Shown here: positions 18,301 to 27,740 of the stretch, piece after piece | Layout: each line of letters starts with the position of its first letter | Position numbering within the stretch: the first letter of the stretch is position 1 | Source of the DNA: Cupriavidus campinensis | GTDB lineage: Bacteria; Pseudomonadota; Gammaproteobacteria; Burkholderiales; Burkholderiaceae | NCBI RefSeq assembly: GCF_905397395.1 | Contig: NZ_CAJPVH010000014.1 | Span: 1 to 64,000, forward strand | Direction: 5' to 3' | Length of the DNA stretch: 64,000 bases | Notes under the pieces: generated by a model | Database searches by the model: none | What the model was told of the DNA's origin: nothing | What the model saw: the letters and a program-made list of their open reading frames with translations, nothing else | Made by a program: the position numbers and the translations under genes

Positions 18301-18864
18301 CTAGCGGAACCGGAACATCCCTTGCCAGAACGTCTCGAACGCACTGACGGGTTTTTCCGCTTCCGCTGGGGCGGCCCCGGGTGACGGGGCGACCCCGGCT
18401 TTGTCCACCGCCCTGCGCGACTCATGCAGCGCCCAGACGCTGTCGGCAATGCGTCCGGCAAGGTCCGCCTCACAATCCCGGCCCAGCAGCACACCGAACA
18501 GGACGTCGCGGGTGTGCCCATCGTCGGCAAAGCGCATGGCGATGGCGACCATCTTCTCGTAGTGCTCCTGCGCCGCACGCCTGGCCGCTTCCTGTGCCTC
18601 GCGCGCCTCGGCTTCCTCGGCCGCTTGCTCGGCTTCCCAGCGGCGCATTTCGCGTTCGAAGACGTCGTCGTAGACCTGCCGCTGCTCGGCATCGGACAGG
18701 ATCGAATAGGCATCGCGAATCTGCTGGAAGGCCGCATGCGCCTCGGCTTCGCGACCGGGGTTGCGGTCCGGATGCCACTTCATCGCCGCGCGGCGATAGG
18801 CGAGCTTGATCTCGTCGAGGGTGGCATCGGACTGTACGCCAAGCGTCGCGTAGAGCGTATTCAT
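18301..18864 (-). CDS. J-domain (DnaJ-like) protein
   Basis: A 187-residue cytoplasmic co-chaperone-like protein. The J domain fills residues 1-70, starting MNTLYATLGVQSDATLDEIK, with the HPD tripeptide in KWHPDRNPGR and then DAYSILSDAEQRQVYDD. It would stimulate DnaK ATPase. A long charged Ala/Glu helix (EAEQAAEEAEAREAQEAARR) follows, then a unique C-terminal region. There is no G/F region or zinc centre, so it is a class III J protein. It converges with the Bug gene at 17299, leaving 12 bp between the stops. Confidence 0.88.
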   Translation of the reverse strand: MNTLYATLGVQSDATLDEIKLAYRRAAMKWHPDRNPGREAEAHAAFQQIRDAYSILSDAEQRQVYDDVFEREMRRWEAEQAAEEAEAREAQEAARRAAQEHYEKMVAIAMRFADDGHTRDVLFGVLLGRDCEADLAGRIADSVWALHESRRAVDKAGVAPSPGAAPAEAEKPVSAFETFWQGMFRFR

Positions 18865-18919
18865 GGGGAGCGGGGCAGGGCGAAAAACGGAGGTGTCCAT
18901 CCTAGCATGCCGCACTGCA

Positions 18920-20239
18920 TCAAATCTCGCCGCCGGCCCCCGCCAGTTCCTTGCGCATCCGCATGGCAGCCCCGATTCGCTTGAATGGGTCGGGCGGAAT
19001 CCAGTTGGGCTGGCTGTTGGCGAGGATGAAGTCGAGCGCGGGACTTTGCATGCCGGCCATGAACTCCGCCATGTAATGGCCCAGGTAAGTGCCTTTGGCC
19101 ACACCCACACCGTTGCAGCCCACCACGCTGTAGACGCCCTCCGCTTCCTGCCGGAAGATCGAATGATGATTTCGCGTCACGCTGATCATGCCACCCCAGG
19201 TGTGTGCGAATGGCTTGGTCGCCAGTGCCGGGAAACGCGCCTCAAATGACAGCCGGTGCTGGTGCATGGCCTGGCGCAGGTCGGCGTCAGACGCAAGCAG
19301 CGCGGGACGGTAGTGGAATGTGTTGCGCACGAAGAGCCGCTGATCCGGGGTGTAGCGGACGGTAGTGCCGGCAGGATGCGCGGATGTGGTGCCCCAGGGC
19401 GCCACATCATCGAACAGGCCCATCTCATCGGGCGTCAGCGGCTCGCTCAGGCTGGCGTAGGTGAAGACGGTGGCCAGGCGGTTACGCACCTTGCCGAAGG
19501 TCTCGCTGAAGCTGCCCACCGTCAGCACAAGCTTGTCCGCCCGCACGGTGCCACCGGCGAATTCCAGCACATGCGGAGGGCCGTCATGGCATGCCGTCAC
19601 CGGACTGCCTGTAAACAGCGTGACCGATTCAGGAAGGCTTGCCGCCAGGCCGCGCACCAGCGATGCCGGATTCACCAGCACGTTGCCGGGTGTGTAGACG
19701 GCGGCCTGATAGTACGCCGTGCCCAGCCGCCGCGACAGCGCGGCGCCTTCTACCAACTCGTAGTCAAAGCCGGCCCGCTTCAGGCCTTGCGCGAAGCGTT
19801 CCAGCGCGTCCATGTGCCGCGCTTCATGGGCGGCCATGTACTTGCCGGCGTCCTGCCATGCGCAATCGATGCCATGGCGATCCTTGAGGCTGCGCAGCCG
19901 CTCGATGGCGAACAGGTTCAGCGTGTGGAGCTTGCGGTTCGATTCGACGTCCGCCTCGCCCCCATCCACGTTGTGCGGCACATCGATGATGAAGCCAGCG
20001 TTCCGGCCCGATGCACCCTGCCCCACTTCCAGCGCATCCACCAGCGCAATGCGCGCTTGCGGATGCAGTTCGGCCAGGCGCCGTGCCAGCGCCACGCCGG
20101 TAAAGCCGGCGCCCACCACGGCGTAATGGAAATGATGATGTCCGCGCAGCCGCTGGCCGATGGCCGCGTGACGGGAAGGCGATGTTTCGAACCAGCCGAG
20201 CTGGCCGTCGATGGCGGGAAGTTTGCGAATCTGGGGCAT
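18920..20239 (-). CDS. FAD-dependent amine/amino-acid oxidoreductase (PuuB/DadA family)
   Basis: A 439-residue flavoprotein. The dinucleotide-binding motif is YAVVGAGFTGVALARRLAE, followed by ALVDALEVGQGASGRNAGF, as in gamma-glutamylputrescine oxidase and DAO-family enzymes. The C-terminal half has the substrate-domain motif FAHTWGGMISVTRN and the second FAD motif GVYSVVGCNGVGVAKGTYLG. It would oxidise an amine or D-amino acid in the cytoplasm. The start at 20239 (MPQIRKLP) is preferred, with an alternative ATG at 20272. It is transcribed after the PhoX-like gene at 20439, but a terminator lies between. Confidence 0.85.
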   Translation of the reverse strand: MPQIRKLPAIDGQLGWFETSPSRHAAIGQRLRGHHHFHYAVVGAGFTGVALARRLAELHPQARIALVDALEVGQGASGRNAGFIIDVPHNVDGGEADVESNRKLHTLNLFAIERLRSLKDRHGIDCAWQDAGKYMAAHEARHMDALERFAQGLKRAGFDYELVEGAALSRRLGTAYYQAAVYTPGNVLVNPASLVRGLAASLPESVTLFTGSPVTACHDGPPHVLEFAGGTVRADKLVLTVGSFSETFGKVRNRLATVFTYASLSEPLTPDEMGLFDDVAPWGTTSAHPAGTTVRYTPDQRLFVRNTFHYRPALLASDADLRQAMHQHRLSFEARFPALATKPFAHTWGGMISVTRNHHSIFRQEAEGVYSVVGCNGVGVAKGTYLGHYMAEFMAGMQSPALDFILANSQPNWIPPDPFKRIGAAMRMRKELAGAGGEI

Positions 20240-20355
20240 GGCGTCGATCTGCGCGTGAGGCGCGAACGGCATTGTAAGGCGTTGGCGCGGCAAGGGGCCC
20301 AGACCCTGAGTTGGCGGCGCTGCGGAGCTGGTCTCCGCCAAAGTCGAGGGAAGAT

Positions 20356-20389
20356 AAAAAAACGCCACGATCCCTGCGGACCGCGGCGT
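20356..20389 (-). terminator. Terminator after the PhoX-like gene
   Basis: On the minus strand ACGCCGCG (complement of 20382-20389) pairs with CGTGGCGT (complement of 20362-20369), with one G-U pair and a 12-base loop. A run of six to seven T follows. It lies about 50 bp after the stop at 20439. Confidence 0.75.
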
Positions 20390-20438
20390 GTCAATTGCCG
20401 ATCAGGCGGCACCCACTATGCCGCCCTTCGCGCCTGCA

Positions 20439-22304
20439 TCAGGCGCCGATCGGCTTGCCTTGGTTGTGCCGGATGACGACCGTGGATGAGCGTGCCGGGA
20501 GGCTGGCGCTCGGCCATTTGTCGTTCGGATGCTGGATGTTCACGAAGAACGTCGTCAGATCCGGCGTGTATGCGAGACCGGTGATTTCGCAGCCGTGCGG
20601 GCCGACCAGGAAGCGCTTCACCTCGCGCGTGACCTGGTCCACGTAGTGCATCGAATTGGCACCGAAGATGTCGGTGGTGCTGGTGCCCGTGCCCGCATCG
20701 GTCTGCACCCACAGGCGGCCCTTCGGGTCCACGCGGATGCCGTCGGGGCTCGAGAACGTGTCGCCCACCATGTTGCCCTTCAGGTTCGCCGCCGCGATGG
20801 ACGGGTCGCCGGCCAGCAGCAGGATTTCCCACGTGAACTTGACCGCCAGCGGCGAATCGCCGGTTTCCTTCCAGCGGACGATATGGCCGTGGGAGTTGGT
20901 CACGCGCGGGTTGGCCGCGTCCGTCACCTGACGGCCGCCGTTGTTGGTCAGCGTGCAGTAGACGGTCTTGTCCAGGCCCACCGTGATCCACTCCGGGCGG
21001 TCCATCAGCGTGCCACCGGCCACGCGGGCGGCGGCCTTGGTGTTGATCAGCACGTCGGCCTGGGTGTTGAAGTCGATGGCTACCGGCGCCGGCGGCACGA
21101 CCGACTGCGTGAAGTTGCCCGGGTCCGAGGCGCCCGCCACGAGGCCGTTCTTGCCCTGGGTCAGTTCGACCCAGTCGCCCGATCCGTCGGCGTTGAACTT
21201 GGCCACGTACAGCGTGCCGTTGTCGAGCAGGCTGGCGTTGTTCAGGCGGTTGGTCGCGTCGAAGGCGGCGCTGGGGATGAACTTGTAGATGCAGCCCGGC
21301 GTGCCATCGTCGCCCATGTAGAACGCCACGCGATTGCTCGAATCGGTCATGAACGCGGTGTTCTCATGGTCGAAGCGGCCCATGGCGGTGCGCTTGACCG
21401 GCATGCCCGAGATCTGCTGGAGGGGGTCGATCTCCACCACCCAGCCGTAGCCTTCGTCGGCTTGCGTCGGGTCCAGGTAGTTGTCGGTGGTTTCCTCGCA
21501 GGTCAGGTAGGTGCCCCACGGCGTATGGCCGCTGGAGCAGTTGTTCAGCGTGCCAACCACGGTGCCGCCCACCACGCTGGCGGCCGGGCCCGAGACGCGA
21601 TACAGCGAGTTGCCGGTGTAGCGCTTGTTGTACGTCGAGTTTTTCTTGACCTGCCAGGCATTGGCGACGAATTCGACCTCGATCACCGACACGCCAACCG
21701 ACGACAGCGCCAGCCGCTTCTGCTCGGGCGTGGCGGTGCCGGCGTTGTAGGAGCCCGAGAACAGGATGGCGCTGTCCATGGCCTCGTGGTTCATCACGAG
21801 CAGGCCGCCCTTCTGCGGGTCCGTGCCCGGGATCTCGAAGTAGTGCATGCCGTCGTGGTTGCCGCCGGCCTGGCGTTCGGTTTCCGCCGACGACTGGAAC
21901 GCGCCCGTGTAGCCCACCGAGCCCGCTTCCACCGGGTCGCCCGCCGAGAACAGCACGGTATACGAATAGTTGGTCGGCAGCGTCACGGTGTCAGCGGTCA
22001 CCTTGTCGGCCACCGGCGTGAAATTGATGCTGTAGTCCAGCGGCTGCACCGGGGTCGGCGTGGGGGCCGCGCCGGGTCCCGGGGCCGGTGCCGGCGCCGG
22101 AGCGGGATCATCATCGCCACCACAGGCCGCCAGCAGGCTGCCGCCGCCGAAGGCCGACAGCAGCGACAGGCCCAGACCGCCACGCAGTACCTTGCGGCGC
22201 TCGGGGTTGGCGGCGACGATTTCCTCCAGCGTCTGGCCCGGAACGGTGACCGAGCCCTGGGCTTCACGGCGCGGCGCGCGGAACTTATCGGTGATGTACG
22301 ACAT
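20439..22304 (-). CDS. PhoX-family (DUF839) phosphatase-like exported protein 1
   Basis: A 621-residue protein. The N-terminal cytosolic-like stretch (MSYITDKFRAPRREAQGSVT) is followed by a twin-arginine-type signal (RRKVLRGGLGLSLLSAFGG) and a lipobox-like LLAACGG, then an acidic/proline linker. The body has the DUF839 pattern: GLLVMNHEAMDSA, TCEETTDNYLDP, GRFDHENTAFMTDSSNRVAF and SPDGIRVDPKGRLWVQTDAG. PhoX enzymes are Ca/Fe phosphatases of the periplasm or surface. GGAGG stands 9 bases before the start. It is divergent from a second PhoX-like gene at 22670. Phosphatase activity is expected from the family, not shown. Confidence 0.88.
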   Translation of the reverse strand: MSYITDKFRAPRREAQGSVTVPGQTLEEIVAANPERRKVLRGGLGLSLLSAFGGGSLLAACGGDDDPAPAPAPAPGPGAAPTPTPVQPLDYSINFTPVADKVTADTVTLPTNYSYTVLFSAGDPVEAGSVGYTGAFQSSAETERQAGGNHDGMHYFEIPGTDPQKGGLLVMNHEAMDSAILFSGSYNAGTATPEQKRLALSSVGVSVIEVEFVANAWQVKKNSTYNKRYTGNSLYRVSGPAASVVGGTVVGTLNNCSSGHTPWGTYLTCEETTDNYLDPTQADEGYGWVVEIDPLQQISGMPVKRTAMGRFDHENTAFMTDSSNRVAFYMGDDGTPGCIYKFIPSAAFDATNRLNNASLLDNGTLYVAKFNADGSGDWVELTQGKNGLVAGASDPGNFTQSVVPPAPVAIDFNTQADVLINTKAAARVAGGTLMDRPEWITVGLDKTVYCTLTNNGGRQVTDAANPRVTNSHGHIVRWKETGDSPLAVKFTWEILLLAGDPSIAAANLKGNMVGDTFSSPDGIRVDPKGRLWVQTDAGTGTSTTDIFGANSMHYVDQVTREVKRFLVGPHGCEITGLAYTPDLTTFFVNIQHPNDKWPSASLPARSSTVVIRHNQGKPIGA

Positions 22305-22390
22305 GAGTAGAGACCTCCAGTTGTATGGGAAACCACCGGGCTTCTGATGTCCCGGAGGCGACTTGCCGGCCCAGATACTAGCGATCACAA

Positions 22391-22408
22391 ATGACGGTTT
22401 CGTTACAT
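22391..22408 (-). promoter_or_regulatory. Possible Pho box before PhoX-like gene 1
   Basis: Read on the minus strand, ATGTAACGAAACCGTCAT has two 7-base half-sites spaced by 4, compared with CTGTCAT-N4-CTGTCAT. The second half-site matches 6 of 7; the first is weaker. It is about 87-104 bp before the start codon, the normal place for PhoB sites. Confidence 0.3.
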
Positions 22409-22551
22409 CATGTCTGCACAGCGATGCATTCCCGGCAAATGAGGTTGAGAGACATTTCAGCGGCGATGATCGCAGCCCTTTTTTGCATTTTTGCGACGCT
22501 CCGCCAGCGCCCGGCGGTAGTCCAAGTGATGGTTATTGCGCTTTCAACACC

Positions 22552-22569
22552 TTGTCACAGTCCGTTCAT
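22552..22569 (+). promoter_or_regulatory. Possible Pho box before PhoX-like gene 2
   Basis: TTGTCACAGTCCGTTCAT matches the CTGTCAT-N4-CTGTCAT layout at 5 of 7 bases in each half. It is about 101 bp before the start at 22670, nearly the same distance as the candidate site for the divergent gene. The 365-bp gap between the two PhoX-like genes shows nothing else definite. Confidence 0.3.
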
Positions 22570-22669
22570 AGGATGGCGTCCGGCCTGAACGATTAGAGGT
22601 CGTTCCCACTGCGGCGACATGGCGAGCCTTGCCATCCGGTTGCCGACCCACACAAAAAAGGACGAGAAA

Positions 22670-24658
22670 ATGTTGGACAAACTCAATGCATCGCGCCGCA
22701 AGGCCCTGAAACTCCTCGCCGGCGCGCCGATGCTGCCGCTGGGCCTGGGTTCCGTTTCCCTGCTGGCCGGTTGTGGCGGCGACAGCGACGCTGCCACGCC
22801 GGGCACGCCCGCCACGCCGGGCGCCACCCCCGCGACGTTCGCCTCCGCCGAATTCACGGGCATGGCCGCGCCGACGCTGGCCGACCCGGCCGCGATGTCC
22901 ACCACCACGGTGGGCTCGTCGCTCAAGGTGACCATGAGCGACGGTACCAGCCAGACCTACAAGCTGGCCTACCAGCCGTTCTTCATCACCGGCGACGAAG
23001 TGTCCGACGGCAACGGCGGCAAGATCCTGGCCGGCGGCTACGTCGACATCAACAACCAGCCGATCATCGACCGCTCGGTGGCCGGCAAGGAACGCCAGTT
23101 CTTCTCCGACTCGCCGGATGGCACGTCGCTGCTGAAGATCGACGGCGCCAAGGTGGCCGGCGTCACCGGCAACACCGTGTTCGCCGTGGTCCAGTTCGAA
23201 TACAACACGGCCGACCAGGCCGGCGTCTCCACCTACGGCTGCCTGCCGTCGCCGATCGCCGTCCTCACGCTCGACCAGAACCCGACCACCGGCAAACTGA
23301 CGCTGGTCAAGTACCACAACGTCGATACCTCCAGCGCCAACGGCCTGTGGATCACCTGCGGCGCGAGCCTGTCGCCGTGGAACACCCACCTCTCCAGCGA
23401 AGAGTACGAGCCGGATCCGTGGACCGCGGACGCCGCCCTGCTCACGCAGTACACCGCCTATGCCACCAACCTGTACGGCAACGCGAGCATTCCGCTGAAC
23501 CACTATCTGTACGGCCATCTGCCGGAAGTCACGGTGAACGCGGACGGCACGGGCTCGATCAAGAAGCACTACTGCCTGGGCCGCATCTCGCACGAACTCG
23601 TGCAGGTAATGCCGGACAACCGCACCGTGCTGATGGGCGATGACGCCACCAACAGCGCCATGTTCATGTTCATCGCCGACAAGGAGAAGGACCTGTCCGC
23701 CGGCACGCTGTACGTGGCGAAGGTGGGTTCGGGCTTCTCGGTCGATCCGGCTGCCGCCGGCGCCGCGCTGACCTGGATCAAGCTCGGCCACGCCACCAGC
23801 GCCGAAGTGGAAGCGATGGCCAAGTCCCACCGTCCGCAGGACATCATGGACGTGAAGTGGGCAGACCCGGTGGACACCAGCTACACCAAGATTTTCGCGA
23901 ACGGCATTGCCCAGTGGGTCAAGGTCGTACCGGGCAAGGAGCGCGTGGCCGCGTTCCTGGAAACCCACCGCTACGCCTACCTGGCCGGCGGCAGCATGGG
24001 CTTCACCAAGATGGAAGGCACCACTGTCAACATCAAGGACAAGATCGCCTACTCCGCCCTGCAAAACGTTCAGGACTCGATGGTGCTGAACAACGCCAAG
24101 GGCTGGAACGCCGCCAGCAACATCAGCTTGCCGGCCGCGCTGAAGGCTGGCGTGGTGATGCAGCACAACCTGACCGGTGGCCAGACCGACACCAGCGGCG
24201 CTGCCATCCGCAGCGAATGGGTGCCGGTGCACACCAAGGCGCTGATCGCCGGCAAGGACATCGCCGCTGACGCGCTGGGCAACACGGCAGATCCGGAAAC
24301 GATTGGCAACCCGGACAACCTGAAGTTCTCGGAAAAGCTGCGCACGCTGTTCATCGGCGAAGACAGCGGCCAGCACGCCAACAACTTCCTGTGGGCGTAC
24401 AACATCGATACGAAGAAGCTGAGCCGCCTGATGTCGGTACCGGCTGGCGGCGAATCGACGGGCCTGCACGCCGTGGACGAACTCAACGGCTGGACCTACA
24501 TCATGAGCAACTTCCAGCACGCGGGCGAATTCATCGGCACCATGCCCGCCGGCGTGAAGACCACGCTCGATCCGCTGGTGCGCGCCAACTACAAGGACAA
24601 GTTCGGCTCCGCCGTCGGTTACCTGACCGCGGATGCCACCAGCGTCAAGCTGGGTTGA
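22670..24658 (+). CDS. PhoX-family (DUF839) phosphatase-like exported protein 2
   Basis: A 662-residue protein. The signal has a twin-arginine-like core SRRKALKLLAGAPMLPLGLG and a lipobox-like SLLAGCGG. The DUF839 body includes PNTVFAVVQFEYN-type strands, GLWITCGASLSPWNTHLSSE, LMGDDATNSAMFMFIADKEK and FIGEDSGQHANNFLWAYNI. It is divergent from the PhoX-like gene at 20439. The two are distant relatives, not recent copies, since they differ through most of their length. AGGA lies about 9 bases upstream of the ATG. Likely periplasmic or surface-anchored; activity is inferred from the family. Confidence 0.85.
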   Translation: MLDKLNASRRKALKLLAGAPMLPLGLGSVSLLAGCGGDSDAATPGTPATPGATPATFASAEFTGMAAPTLADPAAMSTTTVGSSLKVTMSDGTSQTYKLAYQPFFITGDEVSDGNGGKILAGGYVDINNQPIIDRSVAGKERQFFSDSPDGTSLLKIDGAKVAGVTGNTVFAVVQFEYNTADQAGVSTYGCLPSPIAVLTLDQNPTTGKLTLVKYHNVDTSSANGLWITCGASLSPWNTHLSSEEYEPDPWTADAALLTQYTAYATNLYGNASIPLNHYLYGHLPEVTVNADGTGSIKKHYCLGRISHELVQVMPDNRTVLMGDDATNSAMFMFIADKEKDLSAGTLYVAKVGSGFSVDPAAAGAALTWIKLGHATSAEVEAMAKSHRPQDIMDVKWADPVDTSYTKIFANGIAQWVKVVPGKERVAAFLETHRYAYLAGGSMGFTKMEGTTVNIKDKIAYSALQNVQDSMVLNNAKGWNAASNISLPAALKAGVVMQHNLTGGQTDTSGAAIRSEWVPVHTKALIAGKDIAADALGNTADPETIGNPDNLKFSEKLRTLFIGEDSGQHANNFLWAYNIDTKKLSRLMSVPAGGESTGLHAVDELNGWTYIMSNFQHAGEFIGTMPAGVKTTLDPLVRANYKDKFGSAVGYLTADATSVKLG

Positions 24659-25197
24659 TGTCCTGAAGTACCCGGGCCATCCGCACTGCCGGGTGGCCCG
24701 GTCATGTGGCAAAAATCCCACGCCCCACGGGCACCACCCAGTCTCATTCCCGATCAACGCCCGCAATTCACGCGGAACGGGAATATGTCATCTTTAGCCT
24801 ATTGAAGTCCTGAATAAGGGCGGATAAGGTTCGGCGAATAATATTTTCCACGGTGATATATGTTATTCGCGACATATATTGCACGCCCCAATCTGGAAAT
24901 CCAAATGAGTCTTTTCGAAACGGGACGCAGCACGTCTTTGTTTGCCCTCGATGCCGGACCGCCCAGGTCCGTTGCACACGCACGTCCAGTGTGCGCCGCC
25001 CCCGTTTCCACCGCGTAGTAACTAGTCGGACTGCCCCGGGGCCACAAACCCTCTCAAAGCCCGGGGGCACCGACATAGCTGGGGGTAATTCGTCCAGGGC
25101 GTGACGGGGTCAACCGCGCTGCCGCCAGAGCAGCCGGGCGCGCCAGGCCAGTGGGGACGAACTACCCGGTATTCCCATGTCCCGGAGAATGTTCAAA
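24659..25197. other. 539-bp gap with AT-rich dyad and G/C hairpin, no gene seen
   Basis: No convincing coding region lies here. The segment from about 24780 to 24890 is much more AT-rich than its surroundings and holds a perfect inverted repeat ATATATGT-N8-ACATATAT (24856-24879). Further on, TGCCCCGGGG (25033-25042) can pair with CCCGGGGGCA (25061-25070) to form a large hairpin with one bulge. Both are upstream of the OFA transporter gene and could be its control region or a structured leader. The first ~60 bp hold the end of the PhoX-like transcript. Confidence 0.5.
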
Positions 25198-26625
25198 ATG
25201 AGCAGCGTGATCAACGATGGTGGCAGCCCGTCCTACGGGCGAGCGCCGTTCTTTTCCAAGGAAGCGACCTACGCCAAACCGGGATTTTCCCGTTGGATGG
25301 TCCCGCCCGCCGCGTTGGCGGTGCACCTCTGCATTGGCCAGGCCTATGCTTTCTCGGTATTCAATGCCCCCCTGTCCAGGGTAATCGGTATTACCGAATC
25401 CGCACCTGACGACTGGAAACTGACCACGCTGGGTTGGATTTTCTCGCTGGCCATTTTCTTCCTCGGCATTTCAGCCGCCTTCGCCGGCAAATGGCTGGAA
25501 CGCGTGGGCCCGCGCAAGACCATGTTCACGGCGGCCTGCTGCTTTGGCGGCGGTTTCCTGATCTCCGCGCTCGGGGTCTATACGCACCAGATCGTGCTGC
25601 TCTACCTCGGCTATGGCGTGCTCGGCGGGATTGGGCTGGGCCTCGGCTATGTCTCGCCGGTCTCCACACTGATCCGCTGGTTCCCGGACCGCCGCGGCAT
25701 GGCCACCGGCATGGCCATCATGGGCTTCGGCGGCGGCGCCATGATCGCCGCGCCGCTGTCCGTGGCGCTGATGAACACCTTCAAGAGCGCCACCTCGGTC
25801 GGCGTGACCCAGACCTTCCTGGTCATGGGCGTGGGCTACTTCATCTCGATGACCATCGGCTCGCTGGCGATCCGCGTCCCGCCGCCCGGCTGGAAGCCCG
25901 CCGGCTGGACCCCGCCGGTCACCACCAACAAGATGATCACGCGTAACCACGTGCACATCGACCAGGCTCTGAAGACGCCCCAGTTCTACCTGCTGTGGGT
26001 GGTGCTGTTCCTGAACGTGACCGCCGGCATCGGCGTGCTCGGCCAGGCCTCGCTGATGATCCAGGAAAGCTTCAAGGGCTCGGTCACGCCGGCCGCCGCC
26101 GCGGGCTTCGTGGGGCTGCTGTCGCTGTTCAACATGGGCGGCCGCTTCTTCTGGGCCTCGTCGTCGGACTGGATCGGCCGCAAGAACACCTACTTCGTGT
26201 TCTTCGCGCTGGGCGCCGTGCTGTACTGGCTGGTGCCGCAACTGGGTGGCGCCGGCAGCATCGCGCTGTTCGTGCTGGCCTACTGCGTGATCATGTCGAT
26301 GTACGGCGGCGGCTTTGCCACCATCCCGGCCTACCTGGCCGACATGTTCGGCACGGCCTACGTGGGCGGTATCCATGGCCGTCTGCTGACCGCCTGGGCC
26401 GCCGCCGGCATTGCCGGCCCGGTGCTGGTGAACTACATCCGCGAATACCAGGTGGCGCACGGCGTAACCGGTGGCGCGGCGTACACCATGACGCTGCACA
26501 TCATGGCTGGCCTGCTGGTCATCGGCTTCCTGGCCAACCTGCTGGTCTCGCGCGTCAGCGACAAGCACCACATGAGCGACGCCGAAGTAGCCGGCATGGC
26601 CGGTGTGGCGGGCGGCGCGCACTAA
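25198..26625 (+). CDS. OFA-family MFS transporter (oxalate/formate antiporter-like)
   Basis: A 475-residue inner-membrane protein with 12 hydrophobic segments. Key patterns are PAALAVHLCIGQAYAFSVFN (helix 1), KWLERVGPRKTMFTAACCFG (loop 2-3 motif), GLGLGYVSPVSTLIRWFPD, RRGMATGMAIMGFGGGAMIA and YGGGFATIPAYLADMFGTAY, all typical of the oxalate:formate antiporter family. Many members carry monocarboxylates other than oxalate, so the substrate is open. The ATG at 25198 was chosen because GGAG sits 11-14 bases before it; ATGs at 25177 and 25189 are too close to or before that site. A tiny companion membrane gene follows 21 bp later. Confidence 0.92.
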   Translation: MSSVINDGGSPSYGRAPFFSKEATYAKPGFSRWMVPPAALAVHLCIGQAYAFSVFNAPLSRVIGITESAPDDWKLTTLGWIFSLAIFFLGISAAFAGKWLERVGPRKTMFTAACCFGGGFLISALGVYTHQIVLLYLGYGVLGGIGLGLGYVSPVSTLIRWFPDRRGMATGMAIMGFGGGAMIAAPLSVALMNTFKSATSVGVTQTFLVMGVGYFISMTIGSLAIRVPPPGWKPAGWTPPVTTNKMITRNHVHIDQALKTPQFYLLWVVLFLNVTAGIGVLGQASLMIQESFKGSVTPAAAAGFVGLLSLFNMGGRFFWASSSDWIGRKNTYFVFFALGAVLYWLVPQLGGAGSIALFVLAYCVIMSMYGGGFATIPAYLADMFGTAYVGGIHGRLLTAWAAAGIAGPVLVNYIREYQVAHGVTGGAAYTMTLHIMAGLLVIGFLANLLVSRVSDKHHMSDAEVAGMAGVAGGAH

Positions 26626-26646
26626 GCACCTAGAACGGAGTCATCC

Positions 26647-26778
26647 ATGGAAAACCAATCTCTTGACGCGCAACCGACCAACACCGGTCTGCTGGCGGTG
26701 TTCTGGCTCTATGTGCTGGTGCCGCTGGTCTGGGGGGTGTCCAACACCATTACCCAGGCGCTGAAGCTGTTCCAGTAA
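26647..26778 (+). CDS. 43-residue membrane protein, MFS transporter small subunit
   Basis: A 43-residue protein starting MENQSLDAQPTNTGLLAV, with a single membrane helix (LLAVFWLYVLVPLVWGVSNT) and a short tail ending ITQALKLFQ. GGAG stands 6-9 bases before the ATG. It begins 21 bp after the OFA transporter stop and is followed by a terminator, so the two form a two-gene operon. Small proteins of this kind are found directly after OFA-type MFS genes in related bacteria and are named MFS transporter small subunit. Its exact role is unknown, perhaps stability or assembly. Confidence 0.85.
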   Translation: MENQSLDAQPTNTGLLAVFWLYVLVPLVWGVSNTITQALKLFQ

Positions 26779-26821
26779 CACCGGACAGCCAATGAGGCAG
26801 TGACGCAGTGAGGCAGTGACG

Positions 26822-26849
26822 AAAGGGCCGCGGCAACCGCGGCCCTTTT
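26822..26849 (+). terminator. Terminator of the OFA transporter operon
   Basis: AAAGGGCCGCGG (26822-26833) and CCGCGGCCCTTT (26837-26848) form a perfect 12-bp stem with a CAA loop, ending in TTTT. It lies 43 bp after the small-subunit stop. Confidence 0.92.
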
Positions 26850-26932
26850 CATTTCCTCCTACACTTGTCGGGTTGCCCCGCGCGGGGCCCCTTCCCCCCT
26901 CGCCCCTTCCCACCCAGTTGAATGGAGTCGCC

Positions 26933-27727
<795 letters not shown>

Positions 27728-27740
27728 ACAGCCAGCCGGC

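Noticed and set aside
22544-24766. 740-codon frame opposite PhoX-like gene 2
   Set aside because: Shadow of the PhoX-like coding sequence; no domain or start signals.
24768-25076. 102-codon minus-strand frame in the gap before the OFA transporter
   Set aside because: No ribosome site, mixed composition and overlap with the AT-rich dyad; no family likeness.
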